This document shows, in pieces, positions 17,417 through 25,315 of a DNA stretch of 64,000 bases (position 1 is the stretch's first letter; each line of letters opens with the position of its first letter). The translations under genes and the position numbers were made by a program. The DNA comes from Pseudoxanthomonas sp. X-1 (GTDB lineage Bacteria > Pseudomonadota > Gammaproteobacteria > Xanthomonadales > Xanthomonadaceae). Where the stretch lies: NCBI RefSeq assembly GCF_020042665.1, contig NZ_CP083376.1, positions 2,144,001 through 2,208,000 on the forward strand, given 5' to 3'. The notes under the pieces were generated by a model. That model was not told the DNA's origin and did not search any database. It saw only the letters and a program-made list of their open reading frames with translations.

Positions 17417-19174
17417 ATGTCCCGTTCCCGTCTGCTCGTCTCCACCCTGGCGCTTGCGCTGGCCTGCGCGTCCCAGGCGCAGGGCGCCGAGCTCAGTCCC
17501 GTGACCAAGCAGACCGGCCTGCCGCGCACGCCGGAGCAGCTGGCGGTGAGCTTCGAGCACGCCGACCTGGGCTTCAAGGTGATTCCGGACCAGCGCCGGA
17601 TCGAGGGCGATGCGACGCTGACCTTCAAGGCGGTCTCGCCGTTGCAGGCGCTGGTCGTCGATCTGGACCCGGAGTACGCGGTCAGCCGGGTCGAGGTGGA
17701 CGGCAAGCCGGTGGCCCGCGAGGCCTGGCAGAACCCCGAGGGCCGCATGCGCGTGGCCCTGCCGCGGCAGGTGCCGGCCGGAGCCAGCGTGAAGCTGCGC
17801 GTGGTCTATGCCGGGCAACCGCACGTGGCCAAGCGCGCGCCGTGGGACGGCGGCTTCGTCTGGGCGACCGCGCCCACTGGTGAGCCGTGGGTGGCCTCGG
17901 CCATCCAGGGCGAGGGCTGCGACCTGCTGTGGCCGTGCATCGACCACCCCCAGGGCGAGCCGGCGCTGGTGGACGAGCACATCACCGTGCCCGCGCCGCT
18001 GGTGGCGCCGGGCAACGGCGTGTTCGTCGGCATGAAGGAAAGCAAGGGCTGGCGTACCTACCACTGGCGCGCCAAGAACCCGGACACCTACGCCATCGCC
18101 CTGGACGTGGGCCCGTACGAACAGCTCAGCGGCACCTACAATAGCCGCTACGGCAACACCATCCCGCTGGCCTACTGGTATGTGAAGGGCGACAAGGACG
18201 CGCAGGCCAAGGCGCTGTTCGACGAACTGCCCAAGATGCTGGACTTCTTCGAGAGCCAGATCGGGCCTTATCCCTTCGGCGACGAGAAGGTGGGCGTGGT
18301 GCAGACCCCGCATCTGGGCATGGAGCACCAGACCATCAACGCCTACGGCAACGACTACAAGAAGGACAAGTACGGCTACGACTGGCTGATGCAGCACGAG
18401 TTCTCGCACGAGTGGTTCGGCAACCAGCTGACCAACGCCGACTGGGACGACATGTGGCTGCACGAAGGCTTCGGCAGCTACATGCAGCCGCTGTACCTGC
18501 AGTACCTGCGCGGCGAGATGGAGTATCACGCCGCGCTGCTGGACCAGCGCGCCGCGGTGAGCAACCGCGTGCCGATCGTCAGCGGCAAGTCGCAGACCGA
18601 GGAGGCCGTCTACAACCGCGAGCACGGTGCGGGCCTGGACATCTATTACAAGGGCTCGCTGATGCTGCACACGCTGCGCTCGCTGATCGGCGACGAGGCG
18701 TTCTTCACCTCGATCCGCCTGGCGGTGTACGGCAGCGCGCATCCGCGCCCGGGCCACTTCAAGCCGCGCTATGTCTCGACCAGGGATTACATCGACATCG
18801 TCAACAAGGTCACGGGCAAGGACTACGGCTGGTTCTTCGACGTGTACCTGTACCGCGCCGCGCTGCCGGAGCTGGTCGCCCAGCGCGATGCCAGTGGCCT
18901 GTCGCTGCGCTGGAAGACCCAGGACGACCTGCCGTTCCCGATGCCGGTGGACGTGCGCATCGGTCCCAACAGCGGGCGCACCGTCACCGTGGCGATGACC
19001 GGCGGCCAGGGTCACGTCGATCTGCAGGACAACGACGTCTACACGCTGGACCCGCAGTCCAAGCTGCTGCGCGAGGAGCCGCGCTTCGCCGCGGCGGTCA
19101 AGGACGCGGCCGAGCGCAAGGCGGCAGCGGACAAGGCCGCGGCCGACAAGCCGGCGGACAAGCCCAAGCCCTGA
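17417..19174 (+). CDS. Secreted M1-family zinc metallopeptidase
   Basis: 585 aa. N-terminal Sec signal peptide (about 1-25, cut after a region like QAQGA), so periplasmic or exported. Gluzincin motif HEFSH at 327-331 with the third ligand E350 (HExxH-18-E). The exopeptidase GAMEN motif of aminopeptidase N is replaced by GMEHQ upstream of the zinc site. The tail is a Lys/Ala/Asp repeat (KAAADKAAADKPADKPKP), possibly a linker. The start at 17417 is preferred over 17354 because it gives a clean signal peptide. Aminopeptidase activity is likely; the altered GAMEN could change specificity. Confidence 0.92.
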   Translation: MSRSRLLVSTLALALACASQAQGAELSPVTKQTGLPRTPEQLAVSFEHADLGFKVIPDQRRIEGDATLTFKAVSPLQALVVDLDPEYAVSRVEVDGKPVAREAWQNPEGRMRVALPRQVPAGASVKLRVVYAGQPHVAKRAPWDGGFVWATAPTGEPWVASAIQGEGCDLLWPCIDHPQGEPALVDEHITVPAPLVAPGNGVFVGMKESKGWRTYHWRAKNPDTYAIALDVGPYEQLSGTYNSRYGNTIPLAYWYVKGDKDAQAKALFDELPKMLDFFESQIGPYPFGDEKVGVVQTPHLGMEHQTINAYGNDYKKDKYGYDWLMQHEFSHEWFGNQLTNADWDDMWLHEGFGSYMQPLYLQYLRGEMEYHAALLDQRAAVSNRVPIVSGKSQTEEAVYNREHGAGLDIYYKGSLMLHTLRSLIGDEAFFTSIRLAVYGSAHPRPGHFKPRYVSTRDYIDIVNKVTGKDYGWFFDVYLYRAALPELVAQRDASGLSLRWKTQDDLPFPMPVDVRIGPNSGRTVTVAMTGGQGHVDLQDNDVYTLDPQSKLLREEPRFAAAVKDAAERKAAADKAAADKPADKPKP

Positions 19175-19234
19175 GCGGGACGTCCCGGCGCGAGGCGATA
19201 GACTGATGGGCATGCCAAGCCTGGGAGGGCCATC

Positions 19235-19987
19235 ATGCTCAAGTGTTCATGGCCGCGCGTCGGCCTGCCGGTGCTGCTGTTGATCGCCGCGACAGCCGGC
19301 GATGCCGCCGCGCAGACGCCCAGCGCCGAGCAGGTGCAGGCGATGCAACGGCAGCTGGCCGACTGGCCGCAGCTGGCGCGCTATCGCGACGAAAACGCGG
19401 CGCTGGCCGCGCCGGCGCCTGGACAGCGACGCGTGGTGTTCTTCGGCGATTCGATCACCGAGGGCTGGGGAAAGACAGGTAGCGAGACGTTCTTCCCGGG
19501 CAAGCCATACGTGAACCGCGGCATCTCCGGGCAGACCACGCCGCAGATGCTGGTGCGCTTCCGCCAGGACGTGATCGATCTCAAGCCCGCCGTGGTGGTG
19601 ATCCTGGCCGGGACCAACGATCTGGCCGGCAATACCGGTCCGGCCACACCCCAGATGATCCAGGACAATCTGGCCTCGATGGCGCAGCTGGCCAGGGCCA
19701 ACGGCATCGCCGTCGTACTGGCCTCGGTGCTGCCGGCCAGCGACTATCCGTGGAAGACAGGCCTTCAGCCGGCGCCGAAGATCCGCGCGCTCAACGACTG
19801 GATCAGGCAGTACGCCCAGCGCACCGGCGCGGTGTATCTGGACTACTACGGCGCGCTGGACAATGGGCAGGGCGGCCTGGATGCGAAGGTCTCCGGCGAC
19901 GGCGTGCATCCCAACGCGGCCGGCTATGCGGTAATGGCGCCGCTGGCGCTGGCGGCCGTGGAGCGGGCGTTGCGGCAAGCGCGGTAA
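19235..19987 (+). CDS. Secreted SGNH/GDSL hydrolase
   Basis: 250 aa. Signal peptide about 1-26 (ends AAAQT). SGNH blocks: GDSITEG with nucleophile S73, GISG with oxyanion Gly about 99, GTND with N128, and DGVHP with D222/H225. The form resembles the family that includes lysophospholipases, acetylesterases and rhamnogalacturonan acetylesterase-like enzymes. Preceded by GGGAGG six bases before the ATG. Substrate unknown; export suggests an ester on cell-wall, carbohydrate or lipid material. Confidence 0.92.
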   Translation: MLKCSWPRVGLPVLLLIAATAGDAAAQTPSAEQVQAMQRQLADWPQLARYRDENAALAAPAPGQRRVVFFGDSITEGWGKTGSETFFPGKPYVNRGISGQTTPQMLVRFRQDVIDLKPAVVVILAGTNDLAGNTGPATPQMIQDNLASMAQLARANGIAVVLASVLPASDYPWKTGLQPAPKIRALNDWIRQYAQRTGAVYLDYYGALDNGQGGLDAKVSGDGVHPNAAGYAVMAPLALAAVERALRQAR

Positions 19988-20036
19988 CACCGGGGCCGGC
20001 GCGGCTTCGCGGCGGCTCGCGCGACCTGTTTCGGGT

Positions 20037-20112
20037 CGTCATCCCCGCGAAGACGAGGATGCGGCGGTCGCTGTTGGGTTTGCTTTGCATCTCTGGGGTG
20101 AGGCGAGCCGTG
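20037..20112. repeat. Dispersed palindromic repeat, strongly decayed copy
   Basis: Left end CGTCATCCCCGCGAAGACGAGGATG matches the variant left arm of this repeat family; the right half is barely recognisable. It lies in the 230-bp space between convergent genes. Confidence 0.4.
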
Positions 20113-20217
20113 ACTTGAGCCAACTCCTCGCAGCCCTCCACTGCACAAGGGAAGCGCGGAAAGCCGCGCGCGGCAGGTGCGCGCGCGGCGTCCGACGCAG
20201 GTCGCGGCCTGGCGGGC

Positions 20218-20694
20218 TCAGGTGTAGGCGATCATCCGGCCGGCGACCAGGACGGTCGGCCATGCCAGCAGCGAGACCGCGGCCATCGCGCGTCCCAGTG
20301 GCGGCGGGTGATGGCGCCAGGCGTGCAGCCGGCCGCCGAAGCGCAGGCGGAACGCGAGCGCGTTGAGCACCGCCACGGCGATGGCGAGCAGCTTGACCTG
20401 CATCATGCGATTGCCGAGCAGGGCGGTGGCGTCGGCGCTGAACAGCATCACGCCGGTCGCCAGCAGCACCATCAGGCCGACGACGCCCAGCGGGGTCAGC
20501 AGGCGCGAGACCTGTTCGACCTCCAGCCTCCGGCTGAAGCCCAGCAGGCGCAGGTCGAGCAGGCCGATGCTGCCGAGCAGCAGCACCAGCCCGCCCAGAT
20601 GCAGCACGTTGGCGAAGGGATAACCCCAGCCGGCACGCATCCATTGGCCCAGCGCGGAGTCCTCCAGCTGCTGGGCCCAGGTCATGACGTCCAT
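20218..20694 (-). CDS. Four-TM inner-membrane protein, DUF6644-like
   Basis: 158 aa with four hydrophobic segments (about 27-47, 65-85, 96-114 and 133-153). A conserved-looking HxGG (VLHLGGLVLLLGS) stands in the first helix, and an Arg-rich loop follows TM1. The sequence resembles small proteobacterial membrane proteins annotated as DUF6644. His in the membrane could suggest haem or quinone contact, but this is inference. It is transcribed with the upstream DUF6152 gene (15-bp gap), a pairing I recall from other genomes. Function unknown. Confidence 0.75.
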   Translation of the reverse strand: MDVMTWAQQLEDSALGQWMRAGWGYPFANVLHLGGLVLLLGSIGLLDLRLLGFSRRLEVEQVSRLLTPLGVVGLMVLLATGVMLFSADATALLGNRMMQVKLLAIAVAVLNALAFRLRFGGRLHAWRHHPPPLGRAMAAVSLLAWPTVLVAGRMIAYT

Positions 20695-20709
20695 GGCGGT
20701 GCCGCGAGA

Positions 20710-21051
20710 TCAGCGCAGTTCGATGGTCTTGCCGTCCACGGTGATGCGTTCGGCGCGCAGTTCGGCGGTGCCGTCCAGGCGCGGATAGCCTTCGATCGTG
20801 ACGGTCTTGCCGACGACCAGGGCGCCGTCCGGCAGGCCGCGCGAGGCCATGCGGCTGATCGGCGCCAGCACCGCGTTCCAGCGCTTGTCCTGGTAATCGA
20901 CCGCGACCTCGGCGTGCGGATTGCGGTACTGCACCTGGGTGAGTGGTGCGGTGATCTTCAAGGCCTTGTTGGCGTCGTAACTGCTCCAGCCATGGTGGGC
21001 CAGGGCGGGCAGGGCGATGAGCGCGGCGAGCAGCACGGGCAGACGACGCAT
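20710..21051 (-). CDS. Periplasmic DUF6152-family protein
   Basis: 113 aa. Short signal peptide (1-18, cut near ALA-HH). The mature protein begins HHGWSSYD, the hallmark start of DUF6152 proteins, then a small beta-rich domain with NPHAEV. The N-terminal HH could bind metal; this is a guess from the motif alone. It is first gene of a two-gene operon with the DUF6644-like membrane protein. Function undescribed. Confidence 0.8.
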   Translation of the reverse strand: MRRLPVLLAALIALPALAHHGWSSYDANKALKITAPLTQVQYRNPHAEVAVDYQDKRWNAVLAPISRMASRGLPDGALVVGKTVTIEGYPRLDGTAELRAERITVDGKTIELR

Positions 21052-21164
21052 GGCGGGCCTCCGAACATGTCAGGTGTCCGCCGGTGATAGCACGCGCGGC
21101 CTTGGGTTCCCGGCAAATGCCGGGCGCGCGGGTATGACAATCGCGTCAGGCCGCGCGCGTGTGC

Positions 21165-21410
21165 TCAGGCGTCCGGCGCGGCGTGCAGGGCGACGTTGAG
21201 CTGGTCGACCACCACCGCCCAGTCGGCATCGTCCAGGCGCTCCTCGCGCAGCAGCTGCGCCTGCGCCGGCGACCAGAATGGCGCTTCCTCCAGGCGCATT
21301 GCGTCGGGCAGCGGCGCATGCTCGGCGATGAAGGCGCGGATGCTGCGCTCGTCCGAGGCCAGGCCGAGCTGGGCGAACAGCTCCGAGAAGGGGTGGACCG
21401 TCTGTTCCAT
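21165..21410 (-). CDS. DUF2789 family protein
   Basis: 81 aa, acidic, cytosolic. It matches DUF2789 by pattern: MEQxVHxFxELFxQLGL, then APFWSPAQAQLLREE and DADWAxVVDQLN. Start at 21410 (MEQTV); an in-frame extension to 21458 is unconserved. Follows the cupin gene on the same strand after a 69-bp gap. No known function. Confidence 0.85.
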   Translation of the reverse strand: MEQTVHPFSELFAQLGLASDERSIRAFIAEHAPLPDAMRLEEAPFWSPAQAQLLREERLDDADWAVVVDQLNVALHAAPDA

Positions 21411-21479
21411 CGTGAAGCTCCGCAAGGTGAAGGGGAAGGGTGAGGGCGTCGGCGTCAACGCGGGATCACAGGGGCCGAC

Positions 21480-22481
21480 CTACAGCGACTTGGCGATGCG
21501 CTGGCGCAAGGCCGTCAGAGCCTCGGCGTCGAGCGGCCCGAGCACGCCGCGCCTGGCCTCCGGGATATGCGCGGCGGGATCTTCGTCGCCGAACACGTAG
21601 TGCTCCAGCAGGGCGCGCCAGGCCTGGCGCTCGTGCTTCGGCAGGCCGGCGAACGCCAGGCGCGCGTGCAGCAGCGCGACGATGCCGGGACTGGGCACGC
21701 GGCCATCGGCCAGGGTCGGCTGCCACCAGAAGTTCACCAGCGCGTTCAGGCGTTCCAGCGAGGCCACGTGGTGCCACCACAGCGGCGGCAGGTACAGCGC
21801 ATCGCCGGGCGCGAGGTCGGCGACGAGCGCGTGCTCGCGTGCGTCGGCCAGGCGCGGAAACTGCGGCGCGTCGGCGTGCAGGTCGGCCAGGCTGATCGCC
21901 GCGCCGGTGGGCGCGAAATCCAGCGGGCCGATGTAGAGGTTACGCACCTGTTCCGGCGCGAACACGCTGAAGCGCCGCCGCCCGCAGGCCACCACGGCGA
22001 TGTTGTGGAAGGCATCGAAATGCGCCGGCGTGGTGACCCGGTTGCCCAGCCACAGCCGCGGCGCGACGCTGGCCGGTAGACCTTCGATCCCGTGGTCGGC
22101 CAGCAGGCCGGGCAGGCAGGCGGCGATCGGCGCGCTCTGCAGCGCCACGCCATGGACCGGACCCTCGCGCCGGCTGTACTGCGCCAGCCGCGTCAGCACA
22201 TCGGTGACCGAGACCTTGAAGTGCTGGTAGTTGAAGCCCGCCAGCGTGTCGTCGTAGCCGACCAGGCCGTTGGCCTCCGGCGGCATCATCAGGGTGTCGA
22301 CCGCCGCGCCGCTGTCGTGCGCGGCCAGCAGCTTGGCGAACTCGGTCTCCGAGCGCTGCGCCGCCCGCACCATCGGCCAGTGGGCGCACAGGCCGCGCAG
22401 GACCAGCGGCGTGCCGCGGTCGACCAGCGCGGCGGGATCGACGGCACCGGCGTTGCGGACTTCTTCGATGGCGGCTGGCAT
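21480..22481 (-). CDS. JmjC/cupin-8 type Fe(II)/2-oxoglutarate oxygenase-like protein
   Basis: 333 aa, cytosolic. The double-stranded beta-helix core has the HxD pair H154/D156 (TPAHFDAFHN) and the distal His at H237 in LPPLWWHHV. That is the metal triad of JmjC-like hydroxylases. The family (cupin-like domain 8) includes ribosomal-protein and asparaginyl hydroxylases and many uncharacterised bacterial members. All three predicted iron ligands are present, so it is probably active. Substrate not inferable from neighbours. Confidence 0.87.
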   Translation of the reverse strand: MPAAIEEVRNAGAVDPAALVDRGTPLVLRGLCAHWPMVRAAQRSETEFAKLLAAHDSGAAVDTLMMPPEANGLVGYDDTLAGFNYQHFKVSVTDVLTRLAQYSRREGPVHGVALQSAPIAACLPGLLADHGIEGLPASVAPRLWLGNRVTTPAHFDAFHNIAVVACGRRRFSVFAPEQVRNLYIGPLDFAPTGAAISLADLHADAPQFPRLADAREHALVADLAPGDALYLPPLWWHHVASLERLNALVNFWWQPTLADGRVPSPGIVALLHARLAFAGLPKHERQAWRALLEHYVFGDEDPAAHIPEARRGVLGPLDAEALTALRQRIAKSL

Positions 22482-22629
22482 GCGCGGGCGACCCGACGGC
22501 GGCGGAAGCCGTGCATGCTAGCGAAACCGCACCGATCCGGGCCGGTGTCGGCGCGCGTCGGGAAGAATCGCCGCGGATTCATGCGGACCGGCGTAGGGTC
22601 GGAGCCTCATCCACCTCCAGGAGGCTGCC

Positions 22630-22896
22630 ATGGCCACCGGTTGGGCCAACGATGGCGCGGTGCAGGACCAGATCGATGCGACGGTGAAGGACGCGATCCA
22701 GCGCGCCCGCAGCCAGTTGCCCAGCGGTCCAGGACTGACCCATTGCGAAGAATGCGATGCCGCGATCCCGCAGGCGCGACGCGACGCGATCCCGGGCGTG
22801 CGCCTGTGCGTGCAATGCCAGGCCGCGCACGACGCCGAGCAAAAGTCCGCCAGCGGCTACAACCGCCGCGGCAGCAAGGACAGCCAGCTGCGCTGA
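22630..22896 (+). CDS. DksA/TraR C4 zinc-finger protein, YbiI-like
   Basis: 88 aa. A four-Cys zinc finger CEEC (C39, C42) and CVQC (C60, C63) with 17 residues between, as in DksA/TraR proteins. It lacks the long coiled coil of DksA and matches the small YbiI subgroup. AGGAGG lies five bases upstream of the ATG. Possibly a RNA-polymerase secondary-channel or nucleic-acid-binding protein; YbiI itself is uncharacterised. It converges on the mechanosensitive-channel gene with a single base between the stop codons. Confidence 0.9.
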   Translation: MATGWANDGAVQDQIDATVKDAIQRARSQLPSGPGLTHCEECDAAIPQARRDAIPGVRLCVQCQAAHDAEQKSASGYNRRGSKDSQLR

Positions 22897-22897
22897 G

Positions 22898-23470
22898 TCA
22901 GGCGCCGGCCGGGCGCTGCGCGTCGCGCCAGCGTCGGATGCTGCGCTGGAAGAACCAGTTGTTGGGCACCTGCACGGAAGTCGCCGGCGCGCCGTCGCCG
23001 GCGGGCTCCTCCTGCAGCGTGGTGTAGAGCAGATTGACGTCGACCACCTTGCCCTTGACGCCGGGTTTCTCGCCGTTCTCCAGCAGTTCGACCGTCTCGT
23101 ACAGGCGGAAGGGCCGCACGATGAAGATCAGGAACGTGCAGAAGATGTTGGACAGCACGCTCCACGCGGCGAAGAACGCCACGGCGCCCACGGTGGCGAA
23201 GCCGGTGAACGCGGTCCACAGCACCATGCCCGAGACGCCCAGCCGCTCGAGCACCAGCAGCGTGGCGGCCATCAGCAGCACCGTGTTGAGCACGCGGCGC
23301 ACGCCCATGGCCAGCTCGGGCGGCAGGTCGTAACGTGCGGCGGCGCGGCCGATCAGGCGCTTGAGCAGCAACTGCAGCAGGCGGGTCAGCAGCAGGATCA
23401 GCACCACCTGCGCGGCGGGCAGCAGCACGCCCAGCCAGTTCTGCAGCAGCGGGGGAAACAGGGTCTTCAT
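22898..23470 (-). CDS. Small MscS-type mechanosensitive channel
   Basis: 190 aa. About three TM segments (residues 14-36, 57-75, 83-112). The pore helix and beta-domain start read GFATVGAVAFFAAWSVLSN and IVRPFRLYETVE, both MscS landmarks. The C-terminal domain is shorter than in E. coli MscS (286 aa), so it is a compact form. Inner membrane; expected to open under membrane tension. The start at 23470 (MKTLF) is preferred to 23554, which adds an unconserved charged leader. Confidence 0.88.
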   Translation of the reverse strand: MKTLFPPLLQNWLGVLLPAAQVVLILLLTRLLQLLLKRLIGRAAARYDLPPELAMGVRRVLNTVLLMAATLLVLERLGVSGMVLWTAFTGFATVGAVAFFAAWSVLSNIFCTFLIFIVRPFRLYETVELLENGEKPGVKGKVVDVNLLYTTLQEEPAGDGAPATSVQVPNNWFFQRSIRRWRDAQRPAGA

Positions 23471-23593
23471 CGCGGGCACATCGGGTCGCACGAACGGCGG
23501 GCCATCATGCCAACCCTGCGCAGACGCCGCAAAATCGAGGTCCCGAAGACGCATCGCGCCCGGCGCGACGTCGCGCCGGGCGTGGGACGGGGC

Positions 23594-24118
23594 TCACTCG
23601 GTGATCGGTGTGCCGACCGGGCCGAGATAGTCCAGCTTGCCAACCGGCACGCCGTGGTGGCGCAGGATGTCGTAGGCGGTGACGATGTGGAAGTAGAAGT
23701 TCGGCAGGCCGAACTGCAGCAGATACTCCACGCCTTCGAAGCGCGTGCCCAGCTTGCCGAACTTCAGCGTGATCTCGCGCGAGGCGCCGCCATCGACCTG
23801 CTCGGGCGTCAGCGAGGCCAGATAGTCGGCGGTGGCGCGGATGCGCGCCTGCAGTTCCTCGAAAGTCTGTTCGGTGTCGGCCAGCTTGGGCGAGGGCACG
23901 CCGGACAGGCGCTCCCCCGTGCCCTTGGCGGTGTCGCTGACACGCTGCACCTGTGCCGCCAGCGGCAGCATGTCCGGCGCCAGCCGGCCCTGGATCAGGG
24001 TGGCCGGGTCCAGGCCCGTGTCGGCGGCGTGGCGCGCGCCGCGTTCCAGCACATGCGAGAGCTGACGCAGGCCGCGCTGCAGGGACGGGATGGCGACTTG
24101 GTAAAGGGACAGCGACAT
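23594..24118 (-). CDS. DUF1993 family protein
   Basis: 174 aa, cytosolic, mostly helical. It fits DUF1993 (MSLSLYQVAIPSLQRGL at the N-terminus; NFYFHIVTAYDILRHHGVPVGKLDYLG near the end), a DinB-like four-helix fold. Three His in the last 40 residues could form a metal site as in DinB relatives (inference). Start at 24118; 30-80 extra upstream codons are unconserved. Function unknown. Confidence 0.85.
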   Translation of the reverse strand: MSLSLYQVAIPSLQRGLRQLSHVLERGARHAADTGLDPATLIQGRLAPDMLPLAAQVQRVSDTAKGTGERLSGVPSPKLADTEQTFEELQARIRATADYLASLTPEQVDGGASREITLKFGKLGTRFEGVEYLLQFGLPNFYFHIVTAYDILRHHGVPVGKLDYLGPVGTPITE

Positions 24119-24263
24119 GGGGCGTTCCGGGCTGAAGGTGAGCGCGCAGCCTAGCGCCGTCCGGACCCACACGCAGCGCCCATCACGAAGACAGGGCGTT
24201 GCAGGCCGATGGCCTTGTGTGAACGCAAGGCCGACCCGCGCTGCAGCCAGGCCCGGCGACGGG

Positions 24264-24269
24264 CACAAT
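24264..24269 (+). promoter_or_regulatory. -10-like CACAAT six bases before an ATG
   Basis: CACAAT, six bases, then ATG 24276. If used as a -10 box the transcript would start at or next to the ATG (leaderless). The tcdA gene shows the same spacing. No good -35. Confidence 0.35.
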
Positions 24270-24275
24270 CGGACG

Positions 24276-24554
24276 ATGCGCCACGTGCTCCCCCTGTTCT
24301 GCAACGCCCTGGCCCTGCTGCTGTTCGGCATCGGCTTGACCGGGCCGCTGGTGCCCAAGGGCGGCACGCCGGGCATGTGGCCGCTGCTGTGCTTCGGCGC
24401 GGCGCCGATCGCGCTGCTGTTCGTCTGCGGCTATGCCGCGCGCGGCTGGCCGGCGCGGATCGCCTTCGTGCTGCAGGGCGCCGTGCTGCTGGCGATGCTG
24501 CTGGCGATCCTGTCCCTCCAGGCTGGCGCGCTGGGGCTGCCGCCGCCGCGCTGA
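24276..24554 (+). CDS. Small hydrophobic membrane protein, unknown
   Basis: 92 aa with three hydrophobic stretches (about 5-23, 32-51, 60-82), little charged sequence and a short C-terminal tail. I do not recognise a family. Start at 24276; there is no Shine-Dalgarno, but CACAAT lies six bases upstream, which could be a leaderless promoter. Divergent from the DUF1993 gene and convergent with the carboxymuconolactone-decarboxylase-like gene (14-bp gap). Codon usage is like its neighbours. Confidence 0.65.
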   Translation: MRHVLPLFCNALALLLFGIGLTGPLVPKGGTPGMWPLLCFGAAPIALLFVCGYAARGWPARIAFVLQGAVLLAMLLAILSLQAGALGLPPPR

Positions 24555-24568
24555 CGGCGGCGCGCGCC

Positions 24569-25018
24569 TTATGGCATCTGCGGCTGCAGGCCCACGCCTA
24601 GCCGGTTCCAGGCGTTGATGGTGGCAATGGCCATGGTCAAGGTGGCGATGGCTTCGTCGTCGAAGTGCGCCCGCAGCGCCTGGTAGACGGCCTCGTCCGG
24701 TTCGCCCGAGGGCAGGGTGGTCAGCCCTTCGGCCCAGGCCAGCGCGGCGCGCTCGCGGGCGTCGAACACGCGGCTGTCGCGCCAGGCGGCGACGGTGTCG
24801 AGCTTGCGCGGCGCCGCGCCGGCCTTGCGCAGCGCGGTGGCGTGCATGTCCAGGCAGTAGGCGCAGCCGTTGAGCTGGGAGACGCGCAGGAACACCAGTT
24901 CGATCAGCGTGTGTTCGAGCACGCCGCCATGCACCTGCTGGCTGAGCGCGAGCAGCGCCTGGGTGGCCTTGGGCAGGTGCCGGGTGTAGTCGATGCGGGC
25001 GAATGCAGTGGTGGTCAT
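24569..25018 (-). CDS. AhpD/carboxymuconolactone-decarboxylase-like protein, ECF41 partner
   Basis: 149 aa. The AhpD-fold signature E-x-x-x-L-x-x-S-x-x-N-x-C-x-x-C-x3-H is present with C52, C55 and H59, the redox CxxC of alkylhydroperoxidase-D-like proteins. Start at 25018 with AAAGGA upstream. ECF41 sigma genes are characteristically linked to a carboxymuconolactone decarboxylase, oxidoreductase or epimerase (COE) gene. This gene sits 297 bp downstream of such a sigma on the same strand and has its own ECF41-type promoter (25069-25095), so it is very probably the target. It could be a peroxidase or antioxidant enzyme; the substrate is unknown. Confidence 0.92.
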   Translation of the reverse strand: MTTTAFARIDYTRHLPKATQALLALSQQVHGGVLEHTLIELVFLRVSQLNGCAYCLDMHATALRKAGAAPRKLDTVAAWRDSRVFDARERAALAWAEGLTTLPSGEPDEAVYQALRAHFDDEAIATLTMAIATINAWNRLGVGLQPQMP

Positions 25019-25068
25019 CGGGAAGATCCTTTCAGCGTGGCGACCGACGGGGCCGCCTTCACCGCAAG

Positions 25069-25095
25069 GACGCTTGGGCAACCGGCCGCGTGACA
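25069..25095 (-). promoter_or_regulatory. ECF41-type promoter of the CMD-like gene
   Basis: Read on the minus strand: TGTCACG (25095-25089), exactly 16 bases, CGTC (25072-25069). The known ECF41 consensus is TGTCACA-N16-CGTC, so only one base differs. It is placed 50 bp before the start codon, predicting a leader of about 45 nt. Confidence 0.85.
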
Positions 25096-25154
25096 GCCAT
25101 CGGCCTCATTCGACCGGCTCGGTGTCGACTACGAGGCGCTGGCGGATCTTCCAT

Positions 25155-25234
25155 CGTCGTGTCCGCAAAGGCGGCAACCCAGCGACTTTCGCAATGCGAG
25201 GCAAAGGCCCTCGGCCTGCGTTAGCGGAATGGAC
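25155..25234. repeat. Dispersed palindromic repeat, degenerate copy
   Basis: Contains CGTGTCCGC-AAAGGCGGCAACCCAGCGACTTT, which aligns to the left arm of this repeat family, and a right part GCGGAATGGAC resembling the closing arm. It occupies the space between the sigma gene and its partner's promoter. Confidence 0.5.
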
Positions 25235-25315
25235 AGGCTTGTCAGCAGCGCTCGGATCGCAATGCTCACGGCGCTCGTATCCGTCAGATCCGGGTCGTAG
25301 ACGCCCGGTCTTGCG

